Shown piece after piece: positions 53,022 through 61,658 of a stretch of 64,000 nucleotides of DNA. The position numbers and the translations under genes were made by a program. The DNA comes from Hyphomicrobiales bacterium (GTDB lineage Bacteria > Pseudomonadota > Alphaproteobacteria > Rhizobiales > Xanthobacteraceae), in assembly GCA_021730985.1 (NCBI GenBank), contig JAKFYI010000004.1:89901-153900 (forward strand). The letters run 5' to 3'. The notes beneath the pieces were generated by a model. It was given only the letters and a program-made list of their open reading frames with translations. It did no database searches and was not told the origin of the DNA. Position 1 is the stretch's first letter, and the number at the start of each line of letters is the position of its first letter.

Positions 53022-56003
53022 GTGCGGTACAAACGCAGATCACAACGCGATTACACCGACGACGAAGAGTCGATCGGCGACGATCTTGCCGCGATCAACG
53101 ATCGTCTCGACGATCTGACGCGCCAGCTCGAACGCGTGACCCCAACCCGGCGCGCGCCCGCCCGCGACCCAGACGAGCCGGGTTCCGACCGCGTCGCCGA
53201 CGCATTGGCGCGGCTCGACCGGCGGCTTGACCAGGTTATTGCCGAGGCCCGCAGCGCGCCCATCGAGGCGCAGCGCCGCACCATTCACGTCACGCCGCAG
53301 CCGATGCCGGCTGCCATCCCCGCGCACATGCTGGCGCCGATGCCCGCGCCGATCGCGGCTCCAATGCCGGCGCCGCCGCCGCCGCCGCCACCGGCCGCGC
53401 CGAACTGGGCGGCCGAGATTTCCGCCCGCCAGCGCGCGCTCGATGGCCGCGGCGCAGCGCCGAAGCGCGCCCCCGCCTGGCAGGGCCAAGGTCAGGCCCA
53501 GGCTCAAGCCTATGCCCCGGCTCCGGCGCCGAGCCAGGATCTGTCGGCGCTTGAGAATCACCTTCGCCATATCACCGCGCAGATCGCCACGCTGCACCAG
53601 CCGTATGAAGATGCGCTGACGGCGCTGCGCGGCGACCTCGCCGAGGTCGGCCGCACGCTGAAGGACGCGATGCCGCGCCAGGCGGTCGAGACTCTCGAAA
53701 CCGAAGTGCGCACCCTCTCGGACCGAATCGGACGCAGCCGGCAGGCCGGCGGCGATCCGGCCGCACTGACCAATCTGGAGCAAGGCCTCGCCGAGGTGCG
53801 CGACGCGCTGCGCAGCCTGGCGCCGGCGGAAAACCTGATCGGCTTCGAGGATGCCGTGCGCGGCCTGTCGCACAAGATCGACCAGCTTGCCTCAAGCGGC
53901 GGCGGCAGCGCTCCAATGCCGGAGCCCGCGGTCGTGCAACAACTCGAAGAGGCCATCGCGGCGATGCGCCACGTCGGCTCGCATGTCGCATCCGACGGCG
54001 CTCTGGCCCAACTTGCCGCCGAGGTGCATGGGCTCGCCAGCCGGTTCGAGCAGGCGACCCAGGAGAGCGGCAGCAACGAAGCGATGCATCGGCTGGAATC
54101 GCGGATTTCGGCACTGATGGAAAGCGGCCGTTCGGTGCCGCCCGATCTCGAAGAGTCGATGCGCTCGCTCAGCGAGCGGCTCGACCGCATGCAGCTCTCG
54201 CAAGGCGACCACCTCGCGCTGGGCGGCCTTGAAGATCGTATCGTCAAGCTGGTGGAACGGCTCGACGCCTACGACCAGCGGCTCGGCAACCTCGGTGCGA
54301 TCGAGCGCGGCATGGCCGACTTGCTCGTGCATCTCGAAGAGATGAAAAAGTCCAACGCCCGCGGCCCGCGCCCGGCCCCGGCGTTGGCGGAAGCGGCTCC
54401 CGAGGTCGCGCCGCAGCCGGAGCCGATCCCGCCTGCTCCGCAATTGTACACGCCGCCTGCGCTCGCGGCCCCCGCCGCCGCATTCGAACCGGCGCCTGCT
54501 GTTTCACACGCTCCGCCCCCGCAACGGCCCGCGCCGCAGCGCGCCGAACGGCGCCCGATCGATCCGCATCTGCCGCCCGATACGCCGCTGGAGCCTGGCT
54601 CCGGCGCGCCGCGCAGCAAGCCAGGCTCGCCCGCTGCCCGCATCGCCGCCTCCGAAGCGGCGCTAAACGGCGTCCGACCGGCGATGTCCGAGAAGAGCGG
54701 CAAATCCGCCGCGATCGCGGCCGCTCGCAATGCCGCGGCGACCTATCAAGGCGACGTTCCTGAGGACAAGCCTCGGAAAAGCCTGTTCGCGCTCTTCAAA
54801 TCCAGCAAACCGAAGGTTCCGAAGCCGCCCAAGCCGCCCAAGGCATCGAAGGTCGCCAAGATCATCGATCCGGACGCGCCCACGCCGACCCTTCGCCAGC
54901 AGGTCATCAAACACGTCAAGACACTGGTGATCGCCACCAGCGTCGTCATCATCGTGCTCGGCACGCTGCAGACCGCCATGGATTTCTTCATGGCGCCGGC
55001 ACAGACCGAGGTGCAGCCTGAAGCGGACGACGACAACGCCGCGACGCCTTCAACATCCTCGGCCCCGCCCGAGGCGTCCGCTCCGGGCACGGTGCCGAGC
55101 CGCCCGATGCCGACACCCGACGGCGGAGTGCCCGCGCCGAGCAGCGATCCCGGCTCGACCAACAGCATCGGCCGCAGGTCGGCGCTGTTCGATCCCTCCA
55201 CCGTGCTCGCGGCCAGGCAGCCTCCGGCGAACTCCGACGTCACCGGAGCGATACCCCGGCAAACGCCCGGCCAGAATCCGGCCACAGGCGACGCAGCGAT
55301 CAACGCGCTGCCGGCCTCGTTCGGCCCGGCGCTGCGCACCGCAGCCGCGGAGAACGACCACAGCGCCGGCTACGAGATCGCGGCACGGTACACGGAAGGC
55401 CGCGGCGTCCCCCGCAACATGGAAGAGGCCGTGCGCTGGCTTGAGCGCGGCGCCAAGGCAGGCTTCGTGCCCGCCCAGTTCCGCCTCGCCGGCATCCACG
55501 AAAAGGGCGAAGGCATCAAGAAGGACGTCCGCGCGGCGCAGCGCCTCTACGTGGCCGCAGCCGAAAAGGGCCACGCCAAGGCCATGCACAATCTCGCGGT
55601 GCTCTATGCCGAAGGCATCGAGGGCAAGCCGGATTACACCGTTGCCGCGCAGTGGTTCCGCCGCGCCGCCGCCCACGGGGTCGCCGACAGCCAATTCAAC
55701 CTGGCAATCCTCTATGCGCGCGGCATCGGCGTCGAGCAGAACCTGGCCGAATCCTACAAGTGGTTCGCGCTGGCCGCGAATTCCGGTGACCACGACTCGT
55801 CCCGCAAGCGCGACGAAGTGGCGACCCGTCTCGATCCGCAGACCATGATGGCAGCCAAGCTCTCGGTGCAGACCTTCACCGCCCAACGCGAGCCCGAAGA
55901 GGCCACCGCTGTCAGGACCCCGCCGGGCGGCTGGGATCGCAACACCGCAACCGTGCAGCCGGCCAAGCCGAAACCCCGCCCGCGCGCGCCTGCAGCGCCG
56001 TGA
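53022..56003 (+). CDS. PodJ-like polar localisation protein with Sel1 repeats
   Basis: 993 residues. Residues 1-440 are cytoplasmic, with several coiled-coil segments (DDLAAINDRLDDLTRQLER, LEQGLAEVRDALRSLA) interrupted by Pro/Ala-rich linkers; 440-630 is Pro-rich and disordered; one membrane helix at about 632-655 (VKTLVIATSVVIIVLGTLQ); then Sel1-like repeats at about 780-935 (YTEGRGVPRNMEEAVRWLE, YARGIGVEQNLAESYKWF). This is the layout of Caulobacter PodJ, though I see no C-terminal peptidoglycan-binding domain and the N-terminal block often seen in rhizobial homologues is absent. The GTG start at 53022 has a weak ribosome site and an upstream stop at 53001 excludes a longer protein in this frame. 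Confidence 0.82.
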   Translation: MRYKRRSQRDYTDDEESIGDDLAAINDRLDDLTRQLERVTPTRRAPARDPDEPGSDRVADALARLDRRLDQVIAEARSAPIEAQRRTIHVTPQPMPAAIPAHMLAPMPAPIAAPMPAPPPPPPPAAPNWAAEISARQRALDGRGAAPKRAPAWQGQGQAQAQAYAPAPAPSQDLSALENHLRHITAQIATLHQPYEDALTALRGDLAEVGRTLKDAMPRQAVETLETEVRTLSDRIGRSRQAGGDPAALTNLEQGLAEVRDALRSLAPAENLIGFEDAVRGLSHKIDQLASSGGGSAPMPEPAVVQQLEEAIAAMRHVGSHVASDGALAQLAAEVHGLASRFEQATQESGSNEAMHRLESRISALMESGRSVPPDLEESMRSLSERLDRMQLSQGDHLALGGLEDRIVKLVERLDAYDQRLGNLGAIERGMADLLVHLEEMKKSNARGPRPAPALAEAAPEVAPQPEPIPPAPQLYTPPALAAPAAAFEPAPAVSHAPPPQRPAPQRAERRPIDPHLPPDTPLEPGSGAPRSKPGSPAARIAASEAALNGVRPAMSEKSGKSAAIAAARNAAATYQGDVPEDKPRKSLFALFKSSKPKVPKPPKPPKASKVAKIIDPDAPTPTLRQQVIKHVKTLVIATSVVIIVLGTLQTAMDFFMAPAQTEVQPEADDDNAATPSTSSAPPEASAPGTVPSRPMPTPDGGVPAPSSDPGSTNSIGRRSALFDPSTVLAARQPPANSDVTGAIPRQTPGQNPATGDAAINALPASFGPALRTAAAENDHSAGYEIAARYTEGRGVPRNMEEAVRWLERGAKAGFVPAQFRLAGIHEKGEGIKKDVRAAQRLYVAAAEKGHAKAMHNLAVLYAEGIEGKPDYTVAAQWFRRAAAHGVADSQFNLAILYARGIGVEQNLAESYKWFALAANSGDHDSSRKRDEVATRLDPQTMMAAKLSVQTFTAQREPEEATAVRTPPGGWDRNTATVQPAKPKPRPRAPAAP

Positions 56004-56144
56004 CAATTTCGCCGAACCGGCCGGGCGGCCGCGGCGACAAACGCGTGCAGATTTTATTGTTCGAGCCTATACCGGGCGCGTCGGTTCGCCGCGGGAGGCA
56101 ACCTGACGCTTCGGGGTTGATCTAAAAACGGCCGGATCGCACGC

Positions 56145-57068
56145 GTGCAAATTTATCTCCCCATCGCAGACCTGCCCGTCAACATTTTCCTCATCCTGGG
56201 CATGGGTCTGGCGGTCGGCTTCATTTCCGGGATGTTCGGCATCGGCGGCGGCTTCCTGATGACGCCGCTGCTGATTTTCGTCGGCATCTCACCCGCGGTG
56301 GTGGTGGCCAGCGTCGCAAGCCATGTGGCTGCGTCCTCGATGTCGGGGGCGATGGCCTACTGGCGGCGCAAAGCCGTCGATGTCCCGCTTGCGCTGATGT
56401 TGCTGGCGGGCGGCATATTGGGCACCGCGGCCGGCGTCTGGCTGTTCGCCGTGCTGCGTTCGCTCGACCAGCTCGATCTCACCATCGCGCTCTGTTACGT
56501 CGCGCTGCTGACGGTGGTAGGCGGGTTGATGATCGCCGAAAGCGTGCGCGCGATCATCCGCGAACAGAAGGGCCGCCCGGTGACGCCGCGGCGCGGCGGT
56601 GCCCACACCTGGATCCACGGCCTGCCGCTCAAGATGAGGTTCAAGCGTTCGAAGATCTACGTATCCGCGATCCCGGTCTGGATGATCGGATTCATCATCG
56701 GCTTCGTCGGCGCGCTGATGGGCATCGGCGGCGGCTTCCTGCTGGTGCCGATGCTGATCTATTTCCTGCGGGTGCCGACCGCGACCGTAATCGGCACATC
56801 GATGGTGCTCACGCTGGTCACGATGGCGTCGGCCACCGTCATGCACGCCGCCACCAACCACCTGGTGGACGCCGTGCTCGCGCTCATGCTCATGGTGGGT
56901 GGCGTGATCGGCGCGCAGTTCGGCGCTCGCGCCGGACAGAACATGCGCGGCGAGCGGCTGCGTCTGCTGCTCGGGTTGCTGGTGTTCGCCGTCGGCCTGC
57001 GCTTCGCCTACCAGATCATCGTGCAGCCGGGCGATCTCTACTCGGTCCGCCTGATCGGGGTGTTATGA
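56145..57068 (+). CDS. TauE/SafE-family sulfite/organosulfonate exporter-like permease
   Basis: 307 residues, eight helices in two related halves, each with the family glycine pattern (GFISGMFGIGGGFLMTPLLI and GFVGALMGIGGGFLLVPMLI). Family members export sulfite, taurine-derived or other small anions. GTG at 56145. Overlaps the next gene by ATGA; the pair with TIGR02186 is a recurrent alphaproteobacterial arrangement and suggests one envelope transport unit. Confidence 0.92.
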   Translation: MQIYLPIADLPVNIFLILGMGLAVGFISGMFGIGGGFLMTPLLIFVGISPAVVVASVASHVAASSMSGAMAYWRRKAVDVPLALMLLAGGILGTAAGVWLFAVLRSLDQLDLTIALCYVALLTVVGGLMIAESVRAIIREQKGRPVTPRRGGAHTWIHGLPLKMRFKRSKIYVSAIPVWMIGFIIGFVGALMGIGGGFLLVPMLIYFLRVPTATVIGTSMVLTLVTMASATVMHAATNHLVDAVLALMLMVGGVIGAQFGARAGQNMRGERLRLLLGLLVFAVGLRFAYQIIVQPGDLYSVRLIGVL

Positions 57069-57850
57069 TGGGCATCCGCGCCTTCACAACGGCAATGCTG
57101 GCCGCCGTTTCGACGGCCTGGGCCTCGCCTGCGCACGCCGAGCGTCTGATCGCGTCGATTTCGCGCCATCAGGTGATGGTGAACTCCAGCTTCACCGGCA
57201 CCTCGATCGTCCTGTTCGGAACGGTGGAGCCCGACACGCCGACCGGGCGGCTGCGCGATGCCTATGACATCGTCATCACCGTCACCGGTCCGCGGCAGGC
57301 CTTGGTGACGCGGCGCAAGGAACGAATGCTGGGCATCTGGGTGAACGCCGCATCGCGGACCTTCGTCAACGTGCCGTCCTACCTGGTCGTGCTGGCCAAC
57401 CGGCCGTTCAACGAAATCGGAAACACCGACACTTTGCGGCGGCTGCAGATCGGGCTCGACTATTTCCAGCTGCCGCAGCAGATCGGCCCCGACGTCGCCG
57501 ACGTGGTCCGCGACGACCCTTACCGGGTCAATTTCATCAGGCTCAAAACCGAACACCGCCTTTACGGCCAGCGAACCAACGGCGTCACGTTCCTGACACC
57601 CACCCTGTTCCGGGCGGAGATCGAACTTCCAGCCGAAGCGCCGTTCGGCAGCTACGAGGCCGATATCAAGCTGCTGGCCGCTGGAAATCTTCTGGTTCGC
57701 ACGACCTCGGCTTTCGAAGTGGTGAAGGTGGGCTTTGAGCAGTTCGTCGCCAGCGCCGCGCGCGATTTCGGCCTGCTCTATGGCATCGTCACGGTGATGA
57801 TGGCGCTGGCCACCGGCTGGCTTGCCAGCGTGGTGTTCCGCCGCGACTAA
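57065..57850 (+). CDS. TIGR02186 family protein (partner of the TauE permease)
   Basis: 261 residues: signal peptide ending AHAERL, a periplasmic beta-rich domain (VNSSFTGTSIVLFGTVEPD, RLQIGLDYFQLPQQ) and a single C-terminal helix (LLYGIVTVMMALATGWLASVV), so it is a periplasmic protein anchored from its C-terminus. Families of this sort always neighbour TauE/SafE genes; a substrate-binding or accessory role is inferred. The ATG overlaps the permease stop. Immediately after its stop lies a palindromic repeat. Confidence 0.9.
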   Translation: MMGIRAFTTAMLAAVSTAWASPAHAERLIASISRHQVMVNSSFTGTSIVLFGTVEPDTPTGRLRDAYDIVITVTGPRQALVTRRKERMLGIWVNAASRTFVNVPSYLVVLANRPFNEIGNTDTLRRLQIGLDYFQLPQQIGPDVADVVRDDPYRVNFIRLKTEHRLYGQRTNGVTFLTPTLFRAEIELPAEAPFGSYEADIKLLAAGNLLVRTTSAFEVVKVGFEQFVASAARDFGLLYGIVTVMMALATGWLASVVFRRD

Positions 57851-57896
57851 AGCATGATCCCGAAAAGTGGAACCGGTTTTCGGAAAAGATCATGCT
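57851..57896. repeat. GAGCATGATC palindromic repeat, copy 3 (inverted orientation)
   Basis: 46-base palindrome with arms AGCATGATC/GATCATGCT and inner CCGAAAA/TTTTCGG, complementary to the copies at 24845 and 25846. It begins at the base following the TIGR02186 stop and is 7 bases from the pdeM end, between convergent genes. Confidence 0.88.
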
Positions 57897-57903
57897 CAAA
57901 CAA

Positions 57904-58623
57904 CTAATCAGGCAGGCACTGCCTGGCCGCCACGGCGTAGATGCGCCGCTCGCCCAGCATGTGCGCCGTGAAGTCCAGCGTTTCGAACACCGAGGCGAAC
58001 GCACGATTCCGCACGTTAAGGCCGCCCGCGTAGGAGCCGAACGCCGGCATCACCATCCGCGTTTCATCGCGGGCAAAGCAGCGCCGGCTGACCGCGCGGC
58101 CGCGGCCGGCGACCCTCGCGACCGGGTGCAGATGACCGGCGATCTCGCCGCCGGCCCCGCTTTCCGGCTGGTGACGGAACGTGATTGCACCAAGCTTCAA
58201 GACGTCCATGAACTCGCCGCCGATGCCTTCGGCCGGGTCGGGGTCGTGATTGCCGGTGATCCAGATCCAATCGCGGCCGTGCTGCATGGCGGTGAGCGAG
58301 GCGCGATCGCCGTCTTCGAGCCGCGACGGGCCACGCCGGTCGTGGAAGCTGTCGCCAAGTGCTGTCACTGTTCTGGGCGTATAGCGGGCGACGAGTTGGG
58401 CCAACCGCGCCAGCGTCGCGGCCGTGTCATACGGCGGCAGCAGCACGCGGCGCTCCGCGAAGCTCGATCCCTTTTCGAGATGCAAGTCGGCGACCGCGAG
58501 CAATCCCTGCTCCGGCCAATAGATCGCACCGGCCGGATCGGCGACAAAATCGACGCCAGCGACTGTCAGCGTCGCAGCCGGAGCCACCGGAACCTGGTTG
58601 GATTGTTGCGCGAAGGCTGGCAA
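57904..58623 (-). CDS. pdeM: Ligase-associated DNA damage response endonuclease PdeM
   Basis: Calcineurin-like metallophosphoesterase, 239 residues, of the TIGR04123 type. All metal motifs are visible: VADLHLEKG (Asp46, His48), GDSFHD, TGNHDPDP and GHLHP. Found almost only with the ATP-dependent ligase, exonuclease and helicase of this cassette, as here. The TTG at 58623 has a weak ribosome site; internal GTG codons (for example before PVAPAATL) are alternatives. Last gene on the minus side of the cassette, 57 bases after the META-domain gene. Confidence 0.92.
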   Translation of the reverse strand: MPAFAQQSNQVPVAPAATLTVAGVDFVADPAGAIYWPEQGLLAVADLHLEKGSSFAERRVLLPPYDTAATLARLAQLVARYTPRTVTALGDSFHDRRGPSRLEDGDRASLTAMQHGRDWIWITGNHDPDPAEGIGGEFMDVLKLGAITFRHQPESGAGGEIAGHLHPVARVAGRGRAVSRRCFARDETRMVMPAFGSYAGGLNVRNRAFASVFETLDFTAHMLGERRIYAVAARQCLPD

Positions 58624-58680
58624 GGAATTTCCGTTGTCTGCTGGCCGCAGTTGCGCGGGCTTCAGCCTGAATTTGTTACC

Positions 58681-59124
58681 CTATTTCTTGCCGGCCGGCT
58701 TGTCCGCGGCGCCCGCCGTCAACAGCAAGCGCGCCGCCTCGCCCTCCACGATCAACCGGCCCTTGTCGTCGATGCGCCAGCGCTGTGCCGACTTCAGCGT
58801 CGTCAGGAACGCCTCTTCGGACGTCATGCGAGGCTTGGGGCAAAGCTTCCGGGTCGCCGCGATGTTGGTGAATTCGATCTGGTCGTCGCGCAGCATGACG
58901 CCCGCGGTCCATGTGTTGCATCCGGCGCTGCCGTTCCCCTTCATGTCTCCGCTCTGCGCTCCCGGCGCAACGGTGAACGTCATGCCCGCCTTCTGCACGT
59001 CGAAGCCGCTGATCGAAACAACCTTGAACGATTTGCCGACGGGAAATTTGCGCGACGAGTCCTGAGCCACGGCTGGGATCGACGATGCCAATGTAAGAAA
59101 CAAAGTTGCCAGAATGCGTATCAT
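58681..59124 (-). CDS. Secreted META (HslJ-like) domain protein
   Basis: 147 residues: signal peptide ending AVAQDS, then a META domain (TFTVAPGAQSGDMKGNGSAGCNTW, IEFTNIAATRKLCP) with the two cysteines typical of HslJ-type proteins, and a Lys-rich tail. HslJ-like proteins are envelope proteins linked to novobiocin resistance or heat stress in E. coli; a role in DNA repair is not obvious. Nevertheless its ATG overlaps the helicase stop (ATGA), so it is coupled to the repair cassette. Confidence 0.85.
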   Translation of the reverse strand: MIRILATLFLTLASSIPAVAQDSSRKFPVGKSFKVVSISGFDVQKAGMTFTVAPGAQSGDMKGNGSAGCNTWTAGVMLRDDQIEFTNIAATRKLCPKPRMTSEEAFLTTLKSAQRWRIDDKGRLIVEGEAARLLLTAGAADKPAGKK

Positions 59125-61658
59125 TCCATCGCCTCTCTAATGAGATCGTCCGCCGCCTCCGCCATGATGGTCTCCGACGCTTCACCAAAAACGGCCTCGC
59201 GGCCGATTTCCAGCATCACCGGCACTGCGAGCGGAGAAACACATTCTAGGCTCTTATGGATGATTCGTCCCCTGACGCGCGACAGCATTTCGCCCAGTCG
59301 CTTAATGTCGAGCAAGCCAGTGGCCGCGTCGGCGCGGGCCGCGCGCAATAACACATGGTCAGGCTGGTGTTTGCGCAACACGTCGTAGATGAGATCGGTT
59401 GAGATGGTGACCTGCCGGCGCGACTTTTCCTCGCCTGGAAAGCGGCGCTCGATGAGGCCCGCGATGATGGCGCAGGTCCGGAAGGTGCGCTTCATCAACG
59501 AGGATTCCAGCAGCCATGCTTCCAGGTCGTCGCCCAGCATGTCCTGATCGAACAGCGCCGGCAGCGACAGTTCTCTGCGAGAAATCCGAAGGCCGATGTC
59601 GCCCAGCCCCCAGACCGCGAGCGCATATTCGTTGGCAACGAAACCAAGCGGCTTGAGCCCCGCGCGTTCCAGTCTGCGGGTCAGCAGCATGCCAAGCGTG
59701 ACGTGGGCGAGCCGACCCTCGAACGGATAGCACACCAGGTAATGCTTGCCGGCGCGCGGGAAGGTCTCGACCAGGAGTTCATGGCGGGCCGGCACGCGGG
59801 AGCGCAATTGCTGGATTTCCAGCCACTGCCGCACCGGCTCCGGCAACACAGACCATTGCTTCGGCTCCGCCATGATGCCGCGCACGCGGTCCGCCAGATA
59901 TGTGGACAGCGGGAACTTGCCGCCCTCGTAGGACGGCACCTTGGGATCGGTGGCGGTGGATCGCGAGACATACACTTCGTTCTCGACCAGGGCCTCGTAT
60001 TTCAGGATTTCACCGGCGAACACGAAAGTATCGCCCGGCGTCAGCATCTCGACGAAGTATTCCTCCACCTCGCCGAGCACCCGGCCGCCGCGCGCGATCG
60101 GACCGGTCCGGCCCGCGCCGCCGCTGCGTGAGCGCACCAGACGGACCTTCAGCATGTCGGCTTCGACGATGGTGCCGACGTTCATGCGGTAGCGTTGCGC
60201 CACCATCGGATGACTGACGCGCCAGCGGCCATCCTTGTTCTGCCGGATCTTGGCGAAGCGCTCGTAGGCCTTGAGCGCGTAGCCGCCGGTCGCGACGAAG
60301 TCCACCGTCGCATCGAAGTCCGTACGGGTAAGACCATTATAGGGCGCAGCCGTTCTCACTTCGCGATAGAGCTCGTCGGAGAGAAACGCTTCGCCGCAGG
60401 CTGCACCGAGGACATGCTGCGCCAGCACGTCGAGCGCGCCGATGCGCAGCGGCGGCGTGTCCTGGGCACGATCGGCAACGGCGCCGATGGCGGCGCGGCA
60501 CTCCAGCACCTCGAAGCGGTTGGCCGGCACCAGGATGCCGCGCGACGGCTCGTCGAGGCGGTGATTGGCGCGGCCGATGCGCTGCAGCAGCCGCGATGCG
60601 CCTTTTGGCGCACCGACGTTGACAACGAGATCGATGTCGCCCCAGTCGATGCCGAGGTCGAGCGACGAGGTGCACACCACCGCGCGCAGCTTGCCGCCCG
60701 CCATGGCGGTCTCCACCTTGCGGCGCTGCTCCACATCGAGCGAGCCGTGATGCAGCGCGATGGCGAGAGTATCCTCGTTCAAGTGCCACAGCGCGTGGAA
60801 GATCATCTCGGCCTGGCTGCGGGTGTTGACGAACACCAGCGTCATCTTGTGCTGCTTGATCAGCTCGTAGATCTGCGGGAATGCATGCCGCGCGGAATGA
60901 CCGGCCCACGGAAGGTGCTCGCCGGGCTCCATCATGGTGACGCGCGGCTCGGCGCCGCCATCGGCGATCACGAGGTCGGCGCGTGCCTCGCCGTGTTCGG
61001 GCTGCGGCACCAGGAAGCGCGAGAGGTCCTCCGGCTCGGCCACCGTGGCGGACAGTCCGACGGTGGCGAGACCCGGCGCGAGACGGAACAGCCGCGCGAG
61101 GCCGAGCGAGAGCAGATCGCCGCGCTTGCTGGTGACCAATGCGTGCAGTTCGTCGAGGATGACGCGTTTGAGCGTACCAAACAGATACGGCGCATCGGCG
61201 GACGCCAACAGCAGCGCAAGCTGCTCGGGCGTGGTCAGCAGGATGTCGGGCGGATCGCGGCGCTGGCGCTGGCGTTTCGAGGTCGGCGTGTCGCCGGTGC
61301 GGGTTTCGATCCGGACCGGCAACCCCATCTCGGCAACGGGTGTCTCCAGGTTTCGCGCGATATCGACGGCGAGCGCCTTGAGCGGCGAGATATAGAGCGT
61401 GTGCAGGCCCGTTTTTTTTCCCTCTCCCCGCTTTTGCGGGGATAGGTAAAGCGAAGACAACTCCACCAAGCTTGGCAGGAAACCCGCCAGCGTCTTGCCG
61501 CCGCCGGTCGGCGCGATCAGCAGCACCGAGCGTCCATCGCGGGCGCGCGACAGCAATTCGAGCTGATGCGCGCGCGGAGTCCAGCCGCGCTGCGCGAACC
61601 AGCGCGTGAACGTCTCCGGCAGCAGCGGCGGATCGGCGGGGCGTTCGAGCGCGGTCAC
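59121..61658 (-). CDS. Ligase-associated DEXH-box DNA helicase (Lhr-like)
   Basis: 845-residue superfamily 2 helicase of the TIGR04121 type. Walker A APTGGGKTLAGFLP (about 49-62), motif II DELH in VILDELHAL, motif III SATVAEPEDL, motif IV FVNTRSQAEMIF and motif VI RIGRANHRLDEPSRG are intact, with the long C-terminal Lhr-type region. Residues about 69-83 (LYLSPQKRGEGKK) are an insert encoded by a palindromic element beside an A8 run; the frame stays open on both sides. GTG start overlaps the methyltransferase stop (GTGA), and the stop overlaps the META gene. Confidence 0.94.
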   Translation of the reverse strand: MTALERPADPPLLPETFTRWFAQRGWTPRAHQLELLSRARDGRSVLLIAPTGGGKTLAGFLPSLVELSSLYLSPQKRGEGKKTGLHTLYISPLKALAVDIARNLETPVAEMGLPVRIETRTGDTPTSKRQRQRRDPPDILLTTPEQLALLLASADAPYLFGTLKRVILDELHALVTSKRGDLLSLGLARLFRLAPGLATVGLSATVAEPEDLSRFLVPQPEHGEARADLVIADGGAEPRVTMMEPGEHLPWAGHSARHAFPQIYELIKQHKMTLVFVNTRSQAEMIFHALWHLNEDTLAIALHHGSLDVEQRRKVETAMAGGKLRAVVCTSSLDLGIDWGDIDLVVNVGAPKGASRLLQRIGRANHRLDEPSRGILVPANRFEVLECRAAIGAVADRAQDTPPLRIGALDVLAQHVLGAACGEAFLSDELYREVRTAAPYNGLTRTDFDATVDFVATGGYALKAYERFAKIRQNKDGRWRVSHPMVAQRYRMNVGTIVEADMLKVRLVRSRSGGAGRTGPIARGGRVLGEVEEYFVEMLTPGDTFVFAGEILKYEALVENEVYVSRSTATDPKVPSYEGGKFPLSTYLADRVRGIMAEPKQWSVLPEPVRQWLEIQQLRSRVPARHELLVETFPRAGKHYLVCYPFEGRLAHVTLGMLLTRRLERAGLKPLGFVANEYALAVWGLGDIGLRISRRELSLPALFDQDMLGDDLEAWLLESSLMKRTFRTCAIIAGLIERRFPGEEKSRRQVTISTDLIYDVLRKHQPDHVLLRAARADAATGLLDIKRLGEMLSRVRGRIIHKSLECVSPLAVPVMLEIGREAVFGEASETIMAEAADDLIREAME
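61412..61446. repeat. Palindromic element inside the helicase gene, with an A8 run
   Basis: Arms CCTCTCCCCGC (61421-61431) and GCGGGGATAGG (61436-61446) around TTTT, ten of eleven positions paired, preceded by T8 (61412-61419; A8 in the coding strand). It encodes LSPQKRGEGKK in the helicase frame, a sequence not expected in the conserved helicase core. Confidence 0.75.
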
